Shown here: positions 12,757 through 26,015 of the stretch, piece by piece
Numbering within the stretch: position 1 is the first letter of the stretch
Layout: each line of letters opens with the position of its first letter
Assembly (NCBI GenBank): GCA_030848705.1
Contig: CM061245.1
Location: forward strand, 62,150,006 to 62,214,005
Direction: 5' to 3'
DNA: 64,000 nt
From: Heracleum sosnowskyi
Taxonomy: Eukaryota > Streptophyta > Magnoliopsida > Apiales > Apiaceae
The notes under the pieces: generated by a model
The model's input: only the letters and a program-made list of their open reading frames with translations
The model's database searches: none
What the model was told of the DNA's origin: nothing
Translations under genes and position numbers: made by a program

Positions 12757-13596
12757 CTGGTATCTGCTACGATTCAGGCACGGACAGCCCCAAATGAACT
12801 TTTCTGCAATTCTATAAACCCATAGGGTGAAACTACGAGAAAATATCCACAAAATGGCCCGCTTCAATTTTTCCCCATTTTCCTAGTATAGCTCCCTTTA
12901 GACGTAAACGTAATCGGGCGTCCCCTGGTATCTGCTACGATTCAGGCACGGACAGCCCCAAATGAACTTTTCTGCAATTCTATAAACCCATAAGGTGAAA
13001 CTACGAGAAAATATCCACAAAATGGCCCATTTCGATTTTCCCCCATTTTCCTTGTATAGCTCCCTTTAGAGGTAAACGTAATCGGGCGTCCCCTGGTATC
13101 TGCTACGATTCAGGCACGGACAGCCCCAAATGAACTTTTCTGCAATTCTATAAACCCATAGGGTAAAACTACGAGAAAATATCCACAAAATGGCCCGCTT
13201 CGATTTTTCCCCATTTTCCTAGTATAGCTCCCTTTAGAGGTAAACGTAATCGGGCGTCCCCTGGTATCTGCTACGATTCAGGCATGGACAGCCCCAAATG
13301 AACTTTTCTGCAATTCTATAAACCCATAAGGTGAAACTATGAGAAAATATCCACAAAATGGCCCGCTTCGATTTTTCCCCATTTTCCTTGTATAGCTCCC
13401 TTTAGAGGTAAACGTAATCGGGCGTCCCCTGGTATCTGCTACGATTCAGGCACGGACAGCCCCAAATGAACTTTTCTGCAATTCTATAAACCCATAGGGT
13501 AAAACTACGAGAAAATATCCACAAAATGGCCGGCTTCAATTTTTCCCCATTTTCCTAGTATAGCTCCCTTTAGAGGTAAACGTAATCGGGCGTCCC

Positions 13597-13765
13597 CTGG
13601 TATCTGCTACGATTCAGGCACGGACAGCCCCAAATGAACTTTTCTGCAATTCTATAAACCCATAGGGTAAAACTACGAGAAAATATCCACAAAATGGCCC
13701 GCTTCAATTTTTCCCCATTTTCCTTGTATAGCTCCCTTTAGAGGTAAACGTAATCGGGCGTCCAC
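13597..13765 (+). repeat. Class N monomer, 169-bp form
   Basis: ATAGGGTAA, CGCTTCAA and TTGT. This copy and 14773-14941 end gtccacctgg and are 169 bp. All other N copies are 168 bp, except a 167-bp one at 33398. N nearly always precedes I. Confidence 0.85.
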
Positions 13766-13932
13766 CTGGTATCTGCTACGATTCAGGCACGGACAGCCCC
13801 AAATGAACTTTTCTGCAATTCTATAAACCAATAGGGTAAAACTACGAGAAAATATCCACAAAATGGCCCTCTTCAATTTTTCCCCATTTTCCTTGGATAG
13901 CTCCCTTTAGAGGTAAACGTAATCGGGCGTCC

Positions 13933-14100
13933 CTGGTATCTGCTACGATTCAGGCACGGACAGCCCCAAATGAACTTTTCTGCAATTCTATAAACCCATA
14001 GGGTGAAACTACGAGAAAATATCCACAAAATGGCCCGCTTCAATTTTTCCCCATTTTCCTAGTATAGCTCCCTTTAGATGTAAACGTAATCGGGCGTCCC
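13933..14100 (+). repeat. Class K monomer
   Basis: ATAGGGTG, CGCTTCAA, CTAG and p147 T (agatgta). It normally follows I, L or the short H. One copy has agacgta (12757). Confidence 0.84.
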
Positions 14101-17100
14101 CTGGTATCTGCTACGATTCAGGCACGGACAGCCCCAAATGAACTTTTCTGCAATTCTATAAACCCATAAGGTGAAACTACGAGAAAATATCCACAAAATG
14201 GCCCGTTTCGATTTTTCCCCATTTTCCTTGTATAGCTCCCTTTAGAGGTAAACGTAATCGGGCGTCCCCTGGTATCTGCTACGATTCAGGCACGGACAGC
14301 CCCAAATGAACTTTTCTGCAATTCTATAAACCCATAGGGTAAAACTACGAGAAAATATCCACAAAATGGCCCGCTTCGATTTTTCCCCATTTTCCTAGTA
14401 TAGCTCCCTTTAGAGGTAAACGTAATCGGGCGTCCCCTGGTATCTGCTACGATTCAGGCATGGACAGCCCCAAATGAACTTTTCTGCAATTCTATAAACC
14501 CATAAGGTGAAACTATGAGAAAATATCCACAAAATGGCCCGCTTCGATTTTTCCCCATTTTCCTTGTATAGCTCCCTTTAGAGGTAAACGTAATCGGGCG
14601 TCCCCTGGTATCTGCTACGATTCAGGCACGGACAGCCCCAAATGAACTTTTCTGCAATTCTATAAACCCATAGGGTAAAACTACGAGAAAATATCCACAA
14701 AATGGCCGGCTTCAATTTTTCCCCATTTTCCTAGTATAGCTCCCTTTAGAGGTAAACGTAATCGGGCGTCCCCTGGTATCTGCTACGATTCAGGCACGGA
14801 CAGTCCCAAATGAACTTTTCTGCAATTCTATAAACCCATAGGGTAAAACTACGAGAAAATATCCACAAAATGGCCCGCTTCAATTTTTCCCCATTTTCCT
14901 TGTATAGCTCCCTTTAGAGGTAAACGTAATCGGGCGTCCACCTGGTATCTGCTACGATTCAGGCACGGACAGCCCCAAATGAACTTTTCTGCAATTCTAT
15001 AAACCAATAGGGTAAAACTACGAGAAAATATCCACAAAATGGCCCTCTTCAATTTTTCCCCATTTTCCTTGGATAGCTCCCTTTAGAGGTAAACGTAATC
15101 GGGCGTCCCTGGTATCTGCTACGATTCAGGCACGGACAGCCCCAAATGAACTTTTCTGCAATTCTATAAACCCATAGGGTGAAACTACGAGAAAATATCC
15201 ACAAAATGGCCCGCTTCAATTTTTCCCCATTTTCCTAGTATAGCTCCCTTTAGATGTAAACGTAATCGGGCGTCCCCTGGTATCTGCTACGATTCAGGCA
15301 CGGACAGCCCCAAATGAACTTTTCTGCAATTCTATAAACCCATAAGGTGAAACTACGAGAAAATATCCACAAAATGGCCCGTTTCGATTTTTCCCCATTT
15401 TCCTTGTATAGCTCCCTTTAGAGGTAAACGTAATCGGGCGTCCCCTGGTATCTGCTACGATTCAGGCACGGACAGCCCCAAATGAACTTTTCTGCAATTC
15501 TATAAACCCATAGGGTAAAACTACGAGAAAATATCCACAAAATGGCCCGCTTCGATTTTTCCCCATTTTCCTAGTATAGCTCCCTTTAGAGGTAAACGTA
15601 ATCGGGCGTCCCCTGGTATCTGCTACGATTCAGGCATGGACAGCCCCAAATGAACTTTTCTGCAATTCTATAAACCCATAAGGTGAAACTATGAGAAAAT
15701 ATCCACAAAATGGCCCGCTTCGATTTTTCCCCATTTTCCTTGTATAGCTCCCTTTAGAGGTAAACGTAATCGGGCGTCCCCTGGTATCTGCTACGATTCA
15801 GGCACGGACAGCCCCAAATGAACTTTTCTGCAATTCTATAAACCCATAGGGTAAAACTACGAGAAAATATCCACAAAATGGCCGGCTTCAATTTTTCCCC
15901 ATTTTCCTAGTATAGCTCCCTTTAGAGGTAAACGTAATCGGGCGTCCCCTGGTATCTGCTACGATTCAGGCACGGACAGCCCCAAATGAACTTTTCTGCA
16001 ATTCTATAAACCCATAGGGTAAAACTACGAGAAAATATCCACAAAATGGCCCGCTTCAATTTTTCCCCATTTTCCTTGTATAGCTCCCTTTAGAGGTAAA
16101 CGTAATCGGGCGTCCCCTGGTATCTGCTACGATTCAGGCACGGACAACCCCAAATGAACTTTTCTGCAATTCTATAAACCAATAGGGTAAAACTACGAGA
16201 AAATATCCACAAAATGGCCCTCTTCAATTTTTCCCCATTTTCCTTGGATAGCTTCCTTTAGAGGTAAACGTAATCGGGCGTCCCTGGTATCTGCTACGAT
16301 TCAGGCACGGACAGCCCCAAATGAACTTTTCTGCAATTCTATAAACCCATAGGGTGAAACTACGAGAAAATATCCACAAAATGGTCGGCTTCAATTTTTC
16401 CCCATTTTTCTAGTATAGCTCCCTTTAGAGGTAAACGTAATCGGGCGTACCCTAGTATCTGCTACGATTCAGGCACGGACAGCCCCAAATGAACTTTTAT
16501 GCAATTCTATAAACCCATAGGGTAAAACTACGAGAAAATATCCACAAAATGGCCCGCTTCAATTTTTCCCCATTTTCCTTGTATAGCTCCCTTTAGAGGT
16601 AAACGTAATCGGGCGTCCCCTAGTATCTGCTACGATTCAGGCACGGACAGCCCCAAATGAACTTTTCTGCAATTCTATAAACCCATAGGGTAAAACTACG
16701 AGAAAATATCCACAAAATGGCCCGCTTCGATTTTTCCCCATTTTCCTAGTATAGCTCCCTTTAGAGGTAAACGTAATCGGGCGTCCCCTGGTATCTGCTA
16801 CGATTCAGGCATGGACAGCCCCAAATGAACTTTTCTGCAATTCTATAAACCCATAAGGTGAAACTATGAGAAAATATCCACAAAATGGCCCGCTTCGATT
16901 TTTCCCCATTTTCCTTGTATAGCTCCCTTTAGAGGTAAACGTAATCGGGCGTCCCCTGGTATCTGCTACGATTCAGGCACGGACAGCCCCAAATGAACTT
17001 TTCTGCAATTCTATAAACCCATAGGGTAAAACTACGAGAAAATATCCACAAAATGGCCCGCTTCAATTTTTCCCCATTTTCCTTGTATAGCTCCCTTTAG

Positions 17101-17290
17101 AGGTAAACGTAATCGGGCGTCCCCTGGTATCTGCTACGATTCAGGCACGGACAGCCCCAAATGAACTTTTCTGCAATTCTATAAACCAATAGGGTAAAAC
17201 TACGAGAAAATATCCACAAAATGGCCCTCTTCAATTTTTCCCCATTTTCCTTGGATAGCTCCCTTTAGAGGTAAACGTAATCGGGCGTCC

Positions 17291-20200
17291 CTGGTATCTG
17301 CTACGATTCAGGCACGGACAGCCCCAAATGAACTTTTCTGCAATTCTATAAACCCATAGGGTGAAACTATGAGAAAATATCCACAAAATGGTCGGCTTCA
17401 ATTTTTCCCCATTTTCCTAGTATAGCTCCCTTTAGAGGTAAACGTAATCGGGCGTACCCTAGTATCTGCTACGATTCAGGCACGGACAGCCCCAAATGAA
17501 CTTTTATGCAATTCTATAAACCCATAGGGTAAAACTACGAGAAAATATCCACAAAATGGCCCGCTTCAATTTTTCCCCATTTTCCTTGGATAGCTCCCTT
17601 TAGAGGTAAACGTAATCGGGCATCCCTGGTATCTGCTACGATTCAGGCACGGACAGCCCCAAATGAACTTTTCTGCAATTCTATAAACCCATAGGGTGAA
17701 ACTACGAGAAAATATCCACAAAATGGCCCGCTTCAATTTTTCCCCATTTTCCTAGTATAGCTCCCTTTAGATGTAAACGTAATCGGGCGTCCCCTGGTAT
17801 CTGCTACGATTCAGGCACGGACAGCCCCAAATGAACTTTTCTGCCATTCTATAAACCCATAAGGTGAAACTACGAGAAAATATCCACAAAATGGCCCGTT
17901 TCGATTTTTCCCCATTTTCCTTGTATAGCTCCCTTTAGAGGTAAACGTAATCGGGCGTCCCCTGGTATCTGCTACGATTCAGGCACGGACAGCCCCAAAT
18001 GAACTTTTCTGCAATTCTATAAACCCATAGGGTAAAACTACGAGAAAATATCCACAAAATGGCCCGCTTCGATTTTTCCCCATTTTCCTAGTATAGCTCC
18101 CTTTAGAGGTAAACGTAATCGGGCGTCCCCTGGTATCTGCTACGATTCAGGCATGGACAGCCCCAAATGAACTTTTCTGCAATTCTATAAACCCATAAGG
18201 TGAAACTATGAGAAAATATCCACAAAATGGCCCGCTTCGATTTTTCCCCATTTTCCTTGTATAGCTCCCTTTAGAGGTAAACGTAATCGGGCGTCCCCTG
18301 GTATCTGCTACGATTCAGGCACGGACAGCCCCAAATGAACTTTTCTGCAATTCTATAAACCCATAGGGTAAAACTACGAGAAAATATCCACAAAATGGCC
18401 CGCTTCAATTTTTCCCCATTTTCCTTGTATAGCTCCCTTTAGAGGTAAACGTAATCGGGCGTCCCCTGGTATCTGCTACGATTCAGGCACGGACAGCCCC
18501 AAATGAACTTTTCTGCAATTCTATAAACCAATAGGGTAAAACTACGAGAAAATATCCACAAAATGGCCCTCTTCAATTTTTCCCCATTTTCCTTGTATAG
18601 CTCCCTTTAGAGGTAAACGTAATCGGGCGTCCCTGGTATCTGCTACGATTCAGGCACGGACAGCCCCAAATGAACTTTTCTGCAATTCTATAAACCCATA
18701 GGGTGAAACTACGAGAAAATATCCACAAAATGGTCGGCTTCGATTTTTCCCCATTTTCCTAGTATAGCTCCCTTTAGAGGTAAACGTAATCGGGCGTCCC
18801 CTAGTATCTACTACGATTCAGGCACGGACAGCCCCAAATGAACTTTTCTGCAATTCTATAAACCCATAAGGTGAAACTATGAGAAAATATCCACAAAATG
18901 GCCCGCTTCGATTTTTCCCCATTTTCCTTGTATAGCTCCCTTTAGAGGTAAACGTAATCGGGCGTCCCCTGGTATCTGCTACGATTCAGGCACGGACAGC
19001 CCCAAATGAACTTTTCTGCAATTCTATAAACCCATAGGGTAAAACTACGAGAAAATATCCACAAAATGGGCCGCTTCAATTTTTCCCCATTTTCCTTGTA
19101 TAGCTCCCTTTAGAGGTAAACGTAATCGGGCGTCCCCTGGTATCTGCTACGATTCAGGCACGGACAGCCCCAAATGAACTTTTCTGCAATTCTATAAACC
19201 AATAGGGTAAAACTACGAGAAAATATCCACAAAAAGGCCCTCTTCAATTTTTCCCCATTTTCCTTGGATAGCTCCCTTTAGAGGTAAACGTAATCGGGCG
19301 TCCCTGGTATCTGCTACGATTCAGGCACGGACAGCCCCAAATGAACTTTTCTGCAATTCTATAAACCCATAGGGTGAAACTACGAGAAAATATCCACAAA
19401 ATGGTCGGCTTCAATTTTTCCCCATTTTCCTAGTATAGCTCCCTTTAGAGGTAAACGTAATCGGGCGCACCCTAGTATCTGCTACGATTCAGGCACGGAC
19501 AGCCCCAAATGAACTTTTATGCAATTCTATAAACCCATAGGGTAAAACTACGAGAAAATATCCACAAAATGGCCCGCTTCAATTTTTCCCCATTTTCCTT
19601 GTATAGCTCCCTTTAGAGGTAAACCTAATCGGGCGTCCCCTGGTATCTGCTACGATTCAGGCACGGACAGCCCCAAATGAACTTTTCTGCAATTCTATAA
19701 ACCCATAGGGTAAAACTACGAGAAAATATCCACAAAATGGCCCGCTTCGATTTTTCCCCATTTTCCTAGTATAGCTCCCTTTAGAGGTAAACGTAATCGG
19801 GCGTCCCCTGGTATCTGCTACGATTCAGGCAGGGACAGCCCCAAATGAACTTTTTTGCAATTCTATAAACCCATAAGGTGAAACTATGAGAAAATATCCA
19901 CAAAATGGCCCGCTTCGATTTTTCCCCATTTTCCTTGTATAGCTCCCTTTAGAGGTAAACGTAATCGGGCGTCCCCTGGTATCTGCTACGATTCAGGCAC
20001 GGACAGCCCCAAATGAACTTTTCTGCAATTCTATAAACCCATAGGGTAAAACTACGAGAAAATATCCACAAAATGGCCCTCTTCAATTTTTCCCCATTTT
20101 CCTTGTATAGCTCCCTTTAGAGGTAAACGTAATCGGGCGTCCCCTGGTATCTGCTACGATTCAGGCACGGACAGCCCCAAATGAACTTTTCTGCAATTCT

Positions 20201-20310
20201 ATAAACCAATAGGGTAAAACTACGAGAAAATATCCACAAAATGGCCCTCTTCAATTTTTCCCCATTTTCCTTGGATAGCTCCCTTTAGAGGTAAACGTAA
20301 TCGGGCGTCC
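17291..20310 (+). repeat. 18-mer HOR unit, 3020 bp
   Basis: Class order is P-L-K-B-E-F-N-I-Q-F-N-I-P-L-E-F-N-I. The next unit starts with the same P-L-K-B-E-F-N-I-Q-F-N-I at 20311 and departs after 22323, where Q replaces P. The period of 3020 bp equals 18 monomers of 168 bp less four single-base deletions. Confidence 0.8.
17459..17625 (+). repeat. Class L monomer (167 bp)
   Basis: p48 A (ttttatgc), ATAGGGTAA, CGCTTCAA, TTGGAT and gcatccctgg at the end. It usually follows P. The 168-bp L' form (TTGT, gtcccc) occurs at 16452, 19472, 23835, 26687 and 28197, with taaacctaatc at 19472, 26687 and 28197. Confidence 0.82.
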
Positions 20311-20478
20311 CTGGTATCTGCTACGATTCAGGCACGGACAGCCCCAAATGAACTTTTCTGCAATTCTATAAACCCATAGGGTGAAACTACGAGAAAATAT
20401 CCACAAAATGGTCGGCTTCAATTTTTCCCCATTTTCCTAGTATAGCTCCCTTTAGAGGTAAACGTAATCGGGCGTACC
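20311..20478 (+). repeat. Class P monomer
   Basis: ATAGGGTG, GGTCGGCTTCAA, CTAG and a gtaccctag junction (p166 A, next-copy p3 A). It follows I at 16284-29203 and again at 50172-57218. Confidence 0.83.
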
Positions 20479-23400
20479 CTAGTATCTGCTACGATTCAGG
20501 CACGGACAGCCCCAAATGAACTTTTATGCAATTCTATAAACCCATAGGGTAAAACTACGAGAAAATATCCACAAAATGGCCCGCTTCAATTTTTCCCCAT
20601 TTTCCTTGGATAGCTCCCTTTAGAGGTAAACGTAATCGGGCATCCCTGGTATCTGCTACGATTCAGGCACGGACAGCCCCAAATGAACTTTTCTGCAATT
20701 CTATAAACCCATAGGGTGAAACTACGAGAAAATATCCACAAAATGGCCCGCTTCAATTTTTCCCCATTTTCCTAGTATAGCTCCCTTTAGATGTAAACGT
20801 AATCGGGCGTCCCCTGGTATCTGCTACGATTCAGGCACGGACAGCCCCAAATGAACTTTTCTGCCATTCTATAAACCCATAAGGTGAAACTACGAGAAAA
20901 TATCCACAAAATGGCCCGTTTCGATTTTTCCCCATTTTCCTTGTATAGCTCCCTTTAGAGGTAAACGTAATCGGGCGTCCCCTGGTATCTGCTACGATTC
21001 AGGCACGGACAGCCCCAAATGAACTTTTCTGCAATTCTATAAACCCATAGGGTAAAACTACGAGAAAATATCCACAAAATGGCCCGCTTCGATTTTTCCC
21101 CATTTTCCTAGTATAGCTCCCTTTAGAGGTAAACGTAATCGGGCGTCCCCTGGTATCTGCTACGATTCAGGCATGGACAGCCCCAAATGAACTTTTCTGC
21201 AATTCTATAAACCCATAAGGTGAAACTATGAGAAAATATCCACAAAATGGCCCGCTTCGATTTTTCCCCATTTTCCTTGTATAGCTCCCTTTAGAGGTAA
21301 ACGTAATCGGGCGTCCCCTGGTATCTGCTACGATTCAGGCACGGACAGCCCCAAATGAACTTTTCTGCAATTCTATAAACCCATAGGGTAAAACTACGAG
21401 AAAATATCCACAAAATGGCCCGCTTCAATTTTTCCCCATTTTCCTTGTATAGCTCCCTTTAGAGGTAAACGTAATCGGGCGTCCCCTGGTATCTGCTACG
21501 ATTCAGGCACGGACAGCCCCAAATGAACTTTTCTGCAATTCTATAAACCAATAGGGTAAAACTACGAGAAAATTTCCACAAAATGGCCCTCTTCAATTTT
21601 TCCCCATTTTCCTTGTATAGCTCCCTTTAGAGGTAAACGTAATCGGGCGTCCCTGGTATCTGCTACGATTCAGGCACGGACAGCCCCAAATGAACTTTTC
21701 TGCAATTCTATAAACCCATAGGGTGAAACTACGAGAAAATATCTACAAAATGGTCGGCTTCGATTTTTCCCCATTTTCCTAGTATAGCTCCCTTTAGAGG
21801 TAAACGTAATCGGGCGTCCCCTAGTATCTGCTACGATTCAGGCACGGACAACCCCAAATGAACTTTTCTGCAATTCTATAAACCCATAAGGTGAAACTAT
21901 GAGAAAATATCCACAAAATGGCCCGCTTCGATTTTTCCCCATTTTCCTTGTATAGCTCCCTTTAGAGGTAAACGTAATCGGGCGTCCCCTGGTATCTGCT
22001 ACGATTCAGGCACGGACAGCCCCAAATGAACTTTTCTGCAATTCTATAAACCCATAGGGTAAAACTACGAGAAAATATCCACAAAATGGCCCGCTTCAAT
22101 TTTTCCCCATTTTCCTTGTATAGCTCCCTTTAGAGGTAAACGTAATCGGGCGTCCCCTGGTATCTGCTACGATTCAGGCACGGACAACCCCAAATGAACT
22201 TTTCTGCAATTCTATAAACCAATAGGGTAAAACTACGAGAAAATATCCACAAAATGGCCCTCTTCAATTTTTCCCCATTTTCCTTGTATAGCTCCCTTTA
22301 GAGGTAAACGTAATCGGGCGTCCCTGGTATCTGCTACGATTCAGGCACGGACAGCCCCAAATGAACTTTTCTGCAATTCTATAAACCCATAGGGTGAAAC
22401 TACGAGAAAATATCCACAAAATGGTCGGCTTCGATTTTTCCCCATTTTCCTAGTATAGCTCCCTTTAGAGGTAAACGTAATCGGGCGTCCCCTAGTATCT
22501 GCTACGATTCAGGCACGGACAGCCCCAAATGAACTTTTTTGCAATTCTATAAACCCATAAGGTGAAACTACGAGAAAATATCCACAAAATGGCCCGCTTC
22601 GATTTTTCCCCATTTTCCTTGTATAGCTCCCTTTAGAGGTAAACGTAATCGGGCGTCCCCTGGTATCTGCAACGATTCAGGCATGGACAACCCCAAATGA
22701 ACTTTTCTGCAATTCTATAAACCCATAAGGTGAAACTATGAGAAAATATCCACAAAATGGCCCGCTTCGATTTTTCCCCATTTTCCTTGTATAGCTCCCT
22801 TTAGAGGTAAACGTAATCGGGCGTCCCCTGGTATCTGCTACGATTCAGGCACGGACAGCCCCAAATGAACTTTTCTGCAATTCTATAAACCCATAGGGTA
22901 AAACTACGAGAAAATATCCACAAAATGGCCCGCTTCGATTTTTCCCCATTTTCCTAGTATAGCTCCCTTTAGAGGTAAACGTAATCGGGCGTCCCCTGGT
23001 ATCTGCTACGATTCAGGCATGGACAGCCCCAAATGAACTTTTCTGCAATTCTATAAACCCATAAGGTGAAACTATGAGAAAATATCCACAAAATGGCCCG
23101 CTTCGATTTTTCCCCATTTTCCTTGTATAGCTCCCTTTAGAGGTAAACGTAATCGGGCGTCCCCTGGTATCTGCTACGATTCAGGCACGGACAGCCCCAA
23201 ATGAACTTTTCTGCAATTCTATAAACCCATAGGGTAAAACTACGAGAAAATATCCACAAAATGGCCGGCTTCAATTTTTCCCCATTTTCCTAGTATAGCT
23301 CCCTTTAGAGGTAAACGTAATCGGGCGTCCCCTGGTATCTGCTACGATTCAGGCACGGACAGCCCCAAATGAACTTTTCTGCAATTCTATAAACCCATAG

Positions 23401-26015
23401 GGTAAAACTACGAGAAAATATCCAAAAAATGGCCCGCTTCAATTTTTCCCCATTTTCCTTGTATAGCTCCCTTTAGAGGTAAACGTAATCGGGCGTCCCC
23501 TGGTATCTGCTACGATTCAGGCACGGACAACCCCAAATGAACTTTTCTGCAATTCTATAAACCAATAGGGTAAAACTACGAGAAAATATCCACAAAATGG
23601 CCCTCTTCAATTTTTCCCCATTTTCCTTGGATAGCTCCCTTTAGAGGTAAACGTAATCGGGCGTCCCTGGTATCTGCTACGATTCAGGCACGGACAGCCC
23701 CAAATGAACTTTTCTGCAATTCTATAAACCCATAGGGTGAAACTACGAGAAAATATCCACAAAATGGTCGGCTTCAATTTTTCCCCATTTTCCTAGTATA
23801 GCTCCCTTTAGAGGTAAACGTAATCGGGCGTACCCTAGTATCTGCTACGATTCAGGCACGGACAGCCCCAAATGAACTTTTATGCAATTCTATAAACCAA
23901 TAGGGTAAAACTACGAGAAAATATCCACAAAATGGCCCGCTTCAATTTTTCCCCATTTTCCTTGTATAGCTCCCTTTAGAGGTAAACGTAATCGGGCGTC
24001 CCCTGGTATCTGCTACGATTCAGGCACGGACAGCCCCAAATGAACTTTTCTGCAATTCTATAAACCCATAGGGTAAAACTACGAGAAAATATCCACAAAA
24101 TGGCCCGCTTCGATTTTTCCCCATTTTCCTAGTATAGCTCCCTTTAGAGGTAAACGTAATCGGGCGTCCCCTGGTATCTGCTACGATTCAGGCATGGACA
24201 GCCCCAAATGAACTTTTCTGCAATTCTATAAACCCATAAGGTGAAACTATGAGAAAATATCCACAAAATGGCCCGCTTCGATTTTTCCCCATTTTCCTTG
24301 TATAGCTCCCTTTAGAGGTAAACGTAATCGGGCGTCCCCTGGTATCTGCTACGATTCAGGCACGGACAGCCCCAAATGAACTTTTCTGCAATTCTATAAA
24401 CCCATAGGGTAAAACTACGAGAAAATATCCACAAAATGGCCCGCTTCAATTTTTCCCCATTTTCCTTGTATAGCTCCCTTTAGAGGTAAACGTAATCGGG
24501 CGTCCCCTGGTATCTGCTACGATTCAGGCACGGACAGCCCCAAATGAACTTTTCTGCAATTCTATAAACCAATAGGGTAAAACTACGAGAAAATATCCAC
24601 AAAATGGCCCTCTTCAATTTTTCCCCATTTTCCTTGGATAGCTCCCTTTAGAGGTAAACGTAATCGGGCGTCCCTGGTATCTGCTACGATTCAGGCACGG
24701 ACAGCCCCAAATGAACTTTTCTGCAATTCTATAAACCCATAGGGTGAAACTATGAGAAAATATCCACAAAATGGTCGGCTTCAATTTTTCCCCATTTTCC
24801 TAGTATAGCTCCCTTTAGAGGTAAACGTAATCGGGCGTACCCTAGTATCTGCTACGATTCAGGCACGGACAGCCCCAAATGAACTTTTCTGCAATTCTAT
24901 AAACCCATAGGGTGAAACTACGAGAAAATATCCACAAAATGGCCCGCTTCAATTTTTCCCCATTTTCCTAGTATAGCTCCCTTTAGATGTAAACGTAATC
25001 GGGCGTCCCCTGGTATCTGCTACGATTCAGGCACGGACAGCCCCAAATGAACTTTTCTGCCATTCTATAAACCCATAAGGTGAAACTACGAGAAAATATC
25101 CACAAAATGGCCCGTTTCGATTTTTCCCCATTTTCCTTGTATAGCTCCCTTTAGAGGTAAACGTAATCGGGCGTCCCCTGGTATCTGCTACGATTCAGGC
25201 ACGGACAGCCCCAAATGAACTTTTCTGCAATTCTATAAACCCATAGGGTAAAACTACGAGAAAATATCCACAAAATGGCCCGCTTCGATTTTTCCCCATT
25301 TTCCTAGTATAGCTCCCTTTAGAGGTAAACGTAATCGGGCGTCCCCTGGTATCTGCTACGATTCAGGCATGGACAGCCCCAAATGAACTTTTCTGCAATT
25401 CTATAAACCCATAAGGTGAAACTATGAGAAAATATCCACAAAATGGCCCGCTTCGATTTTTCCCCATTTTCCTTGTATAGCTCCCTTTAGAGGTAAACGT
25501 AATCGGGCGTCCCCTGGTATCTGCTACGATTCAGGCACGGACAGCCCCAAATGAACTTTTCTGCAATTCTATAAACCCATAGGGTAAAACTACGAGAAAA
25601 TATCCACAAAATGGCCCGCTTCAATTTTTCCCCATTTTCCTTGTATAGCTCCCTTTAGAGGTAAACGTAATCGGGCGTCCCCTGGTATCTGCTACGATTC
25701 AGGCACGGACAGCCCCAAATGAACTTTTCTGCAATTCTATAAACCAATAGGGTAAAACTACGAGAAAATATCCACAAAATGGCCCTCTTCAATTTTTCCC
25801 CATTTTCCTTGTATAGCTCCCTTTAGAGGTAAACGTAATCGGGCGTCCCTGGTATCTGCTACGATTCAGGCACGGACAGCCCCAAATGAACTTTTCTGCA
25901 ATTCTATAAACCAATAGGGTAAAACTACGAGAAAATATCCACAAAATGGCCCTCTTCAATTTTTCCCCATTTTCCTTGGATAGCTCCCTTTAGAGGTAAA
26001 CGTAATCGGGCGTCC

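Larger units (their letters stand above)
12757..16283 (+). repeat. HOR block 2: three tandem 7-mers K-B-E-F-G-N-I
   Basis: Copies lie at 12757-13932 (1176 bp), 13933-15108 (1176 bp) and 15109-16283 (1175 bp). In copies 1 and 2 the N monomer is 169 bp (gtccacctgg), which offsets the 167-bp I. In copy 3 N is the ordinary 168 bp. Copies 2 and 3 carry almost no private differences apart from acaaccc and gcttcc in the last I, which points to recent tandem amplification. The same seven classes return at 58.2-64 kb. Confidence 0.92.
16284..26015 (+). repeat. HOR block 3: P-L-K-B-E-F-N-I 8-mers with Q-F-N-I inserts
   Basis: P (GGTCGGCTTCAA, ending gtaccctag) first appears here. Eight-monomer units P-L-K-B-E-F-N-I lie at 17291-18632 and 20311-21652. 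They are joined by Q-F-N-I-P-L-E-F-N-I, so the larger period is an 18-mer of 3020 bp. Shared private marks support this, for example gccattc in class B at 17794, 20814 and 25010. Class Q (GGTCGGCTTCG, ending gtcccctag) also starts here, at 18633. Towards 22.8-23.7 kb an E-F-G-N-I run resembles the previous 7-mer. Confidence 0.82.

Noticed and set aside
13673..13876. Minus-strand open frame of 67 codons, repeated at 14849-15052
   Set aside because: Pure satellite read-through. It exists because the 168-bp monomer is divisible by three and the 169-bp N copy shifts frame. Same peptide at each HOR copy, no independent coding signal.
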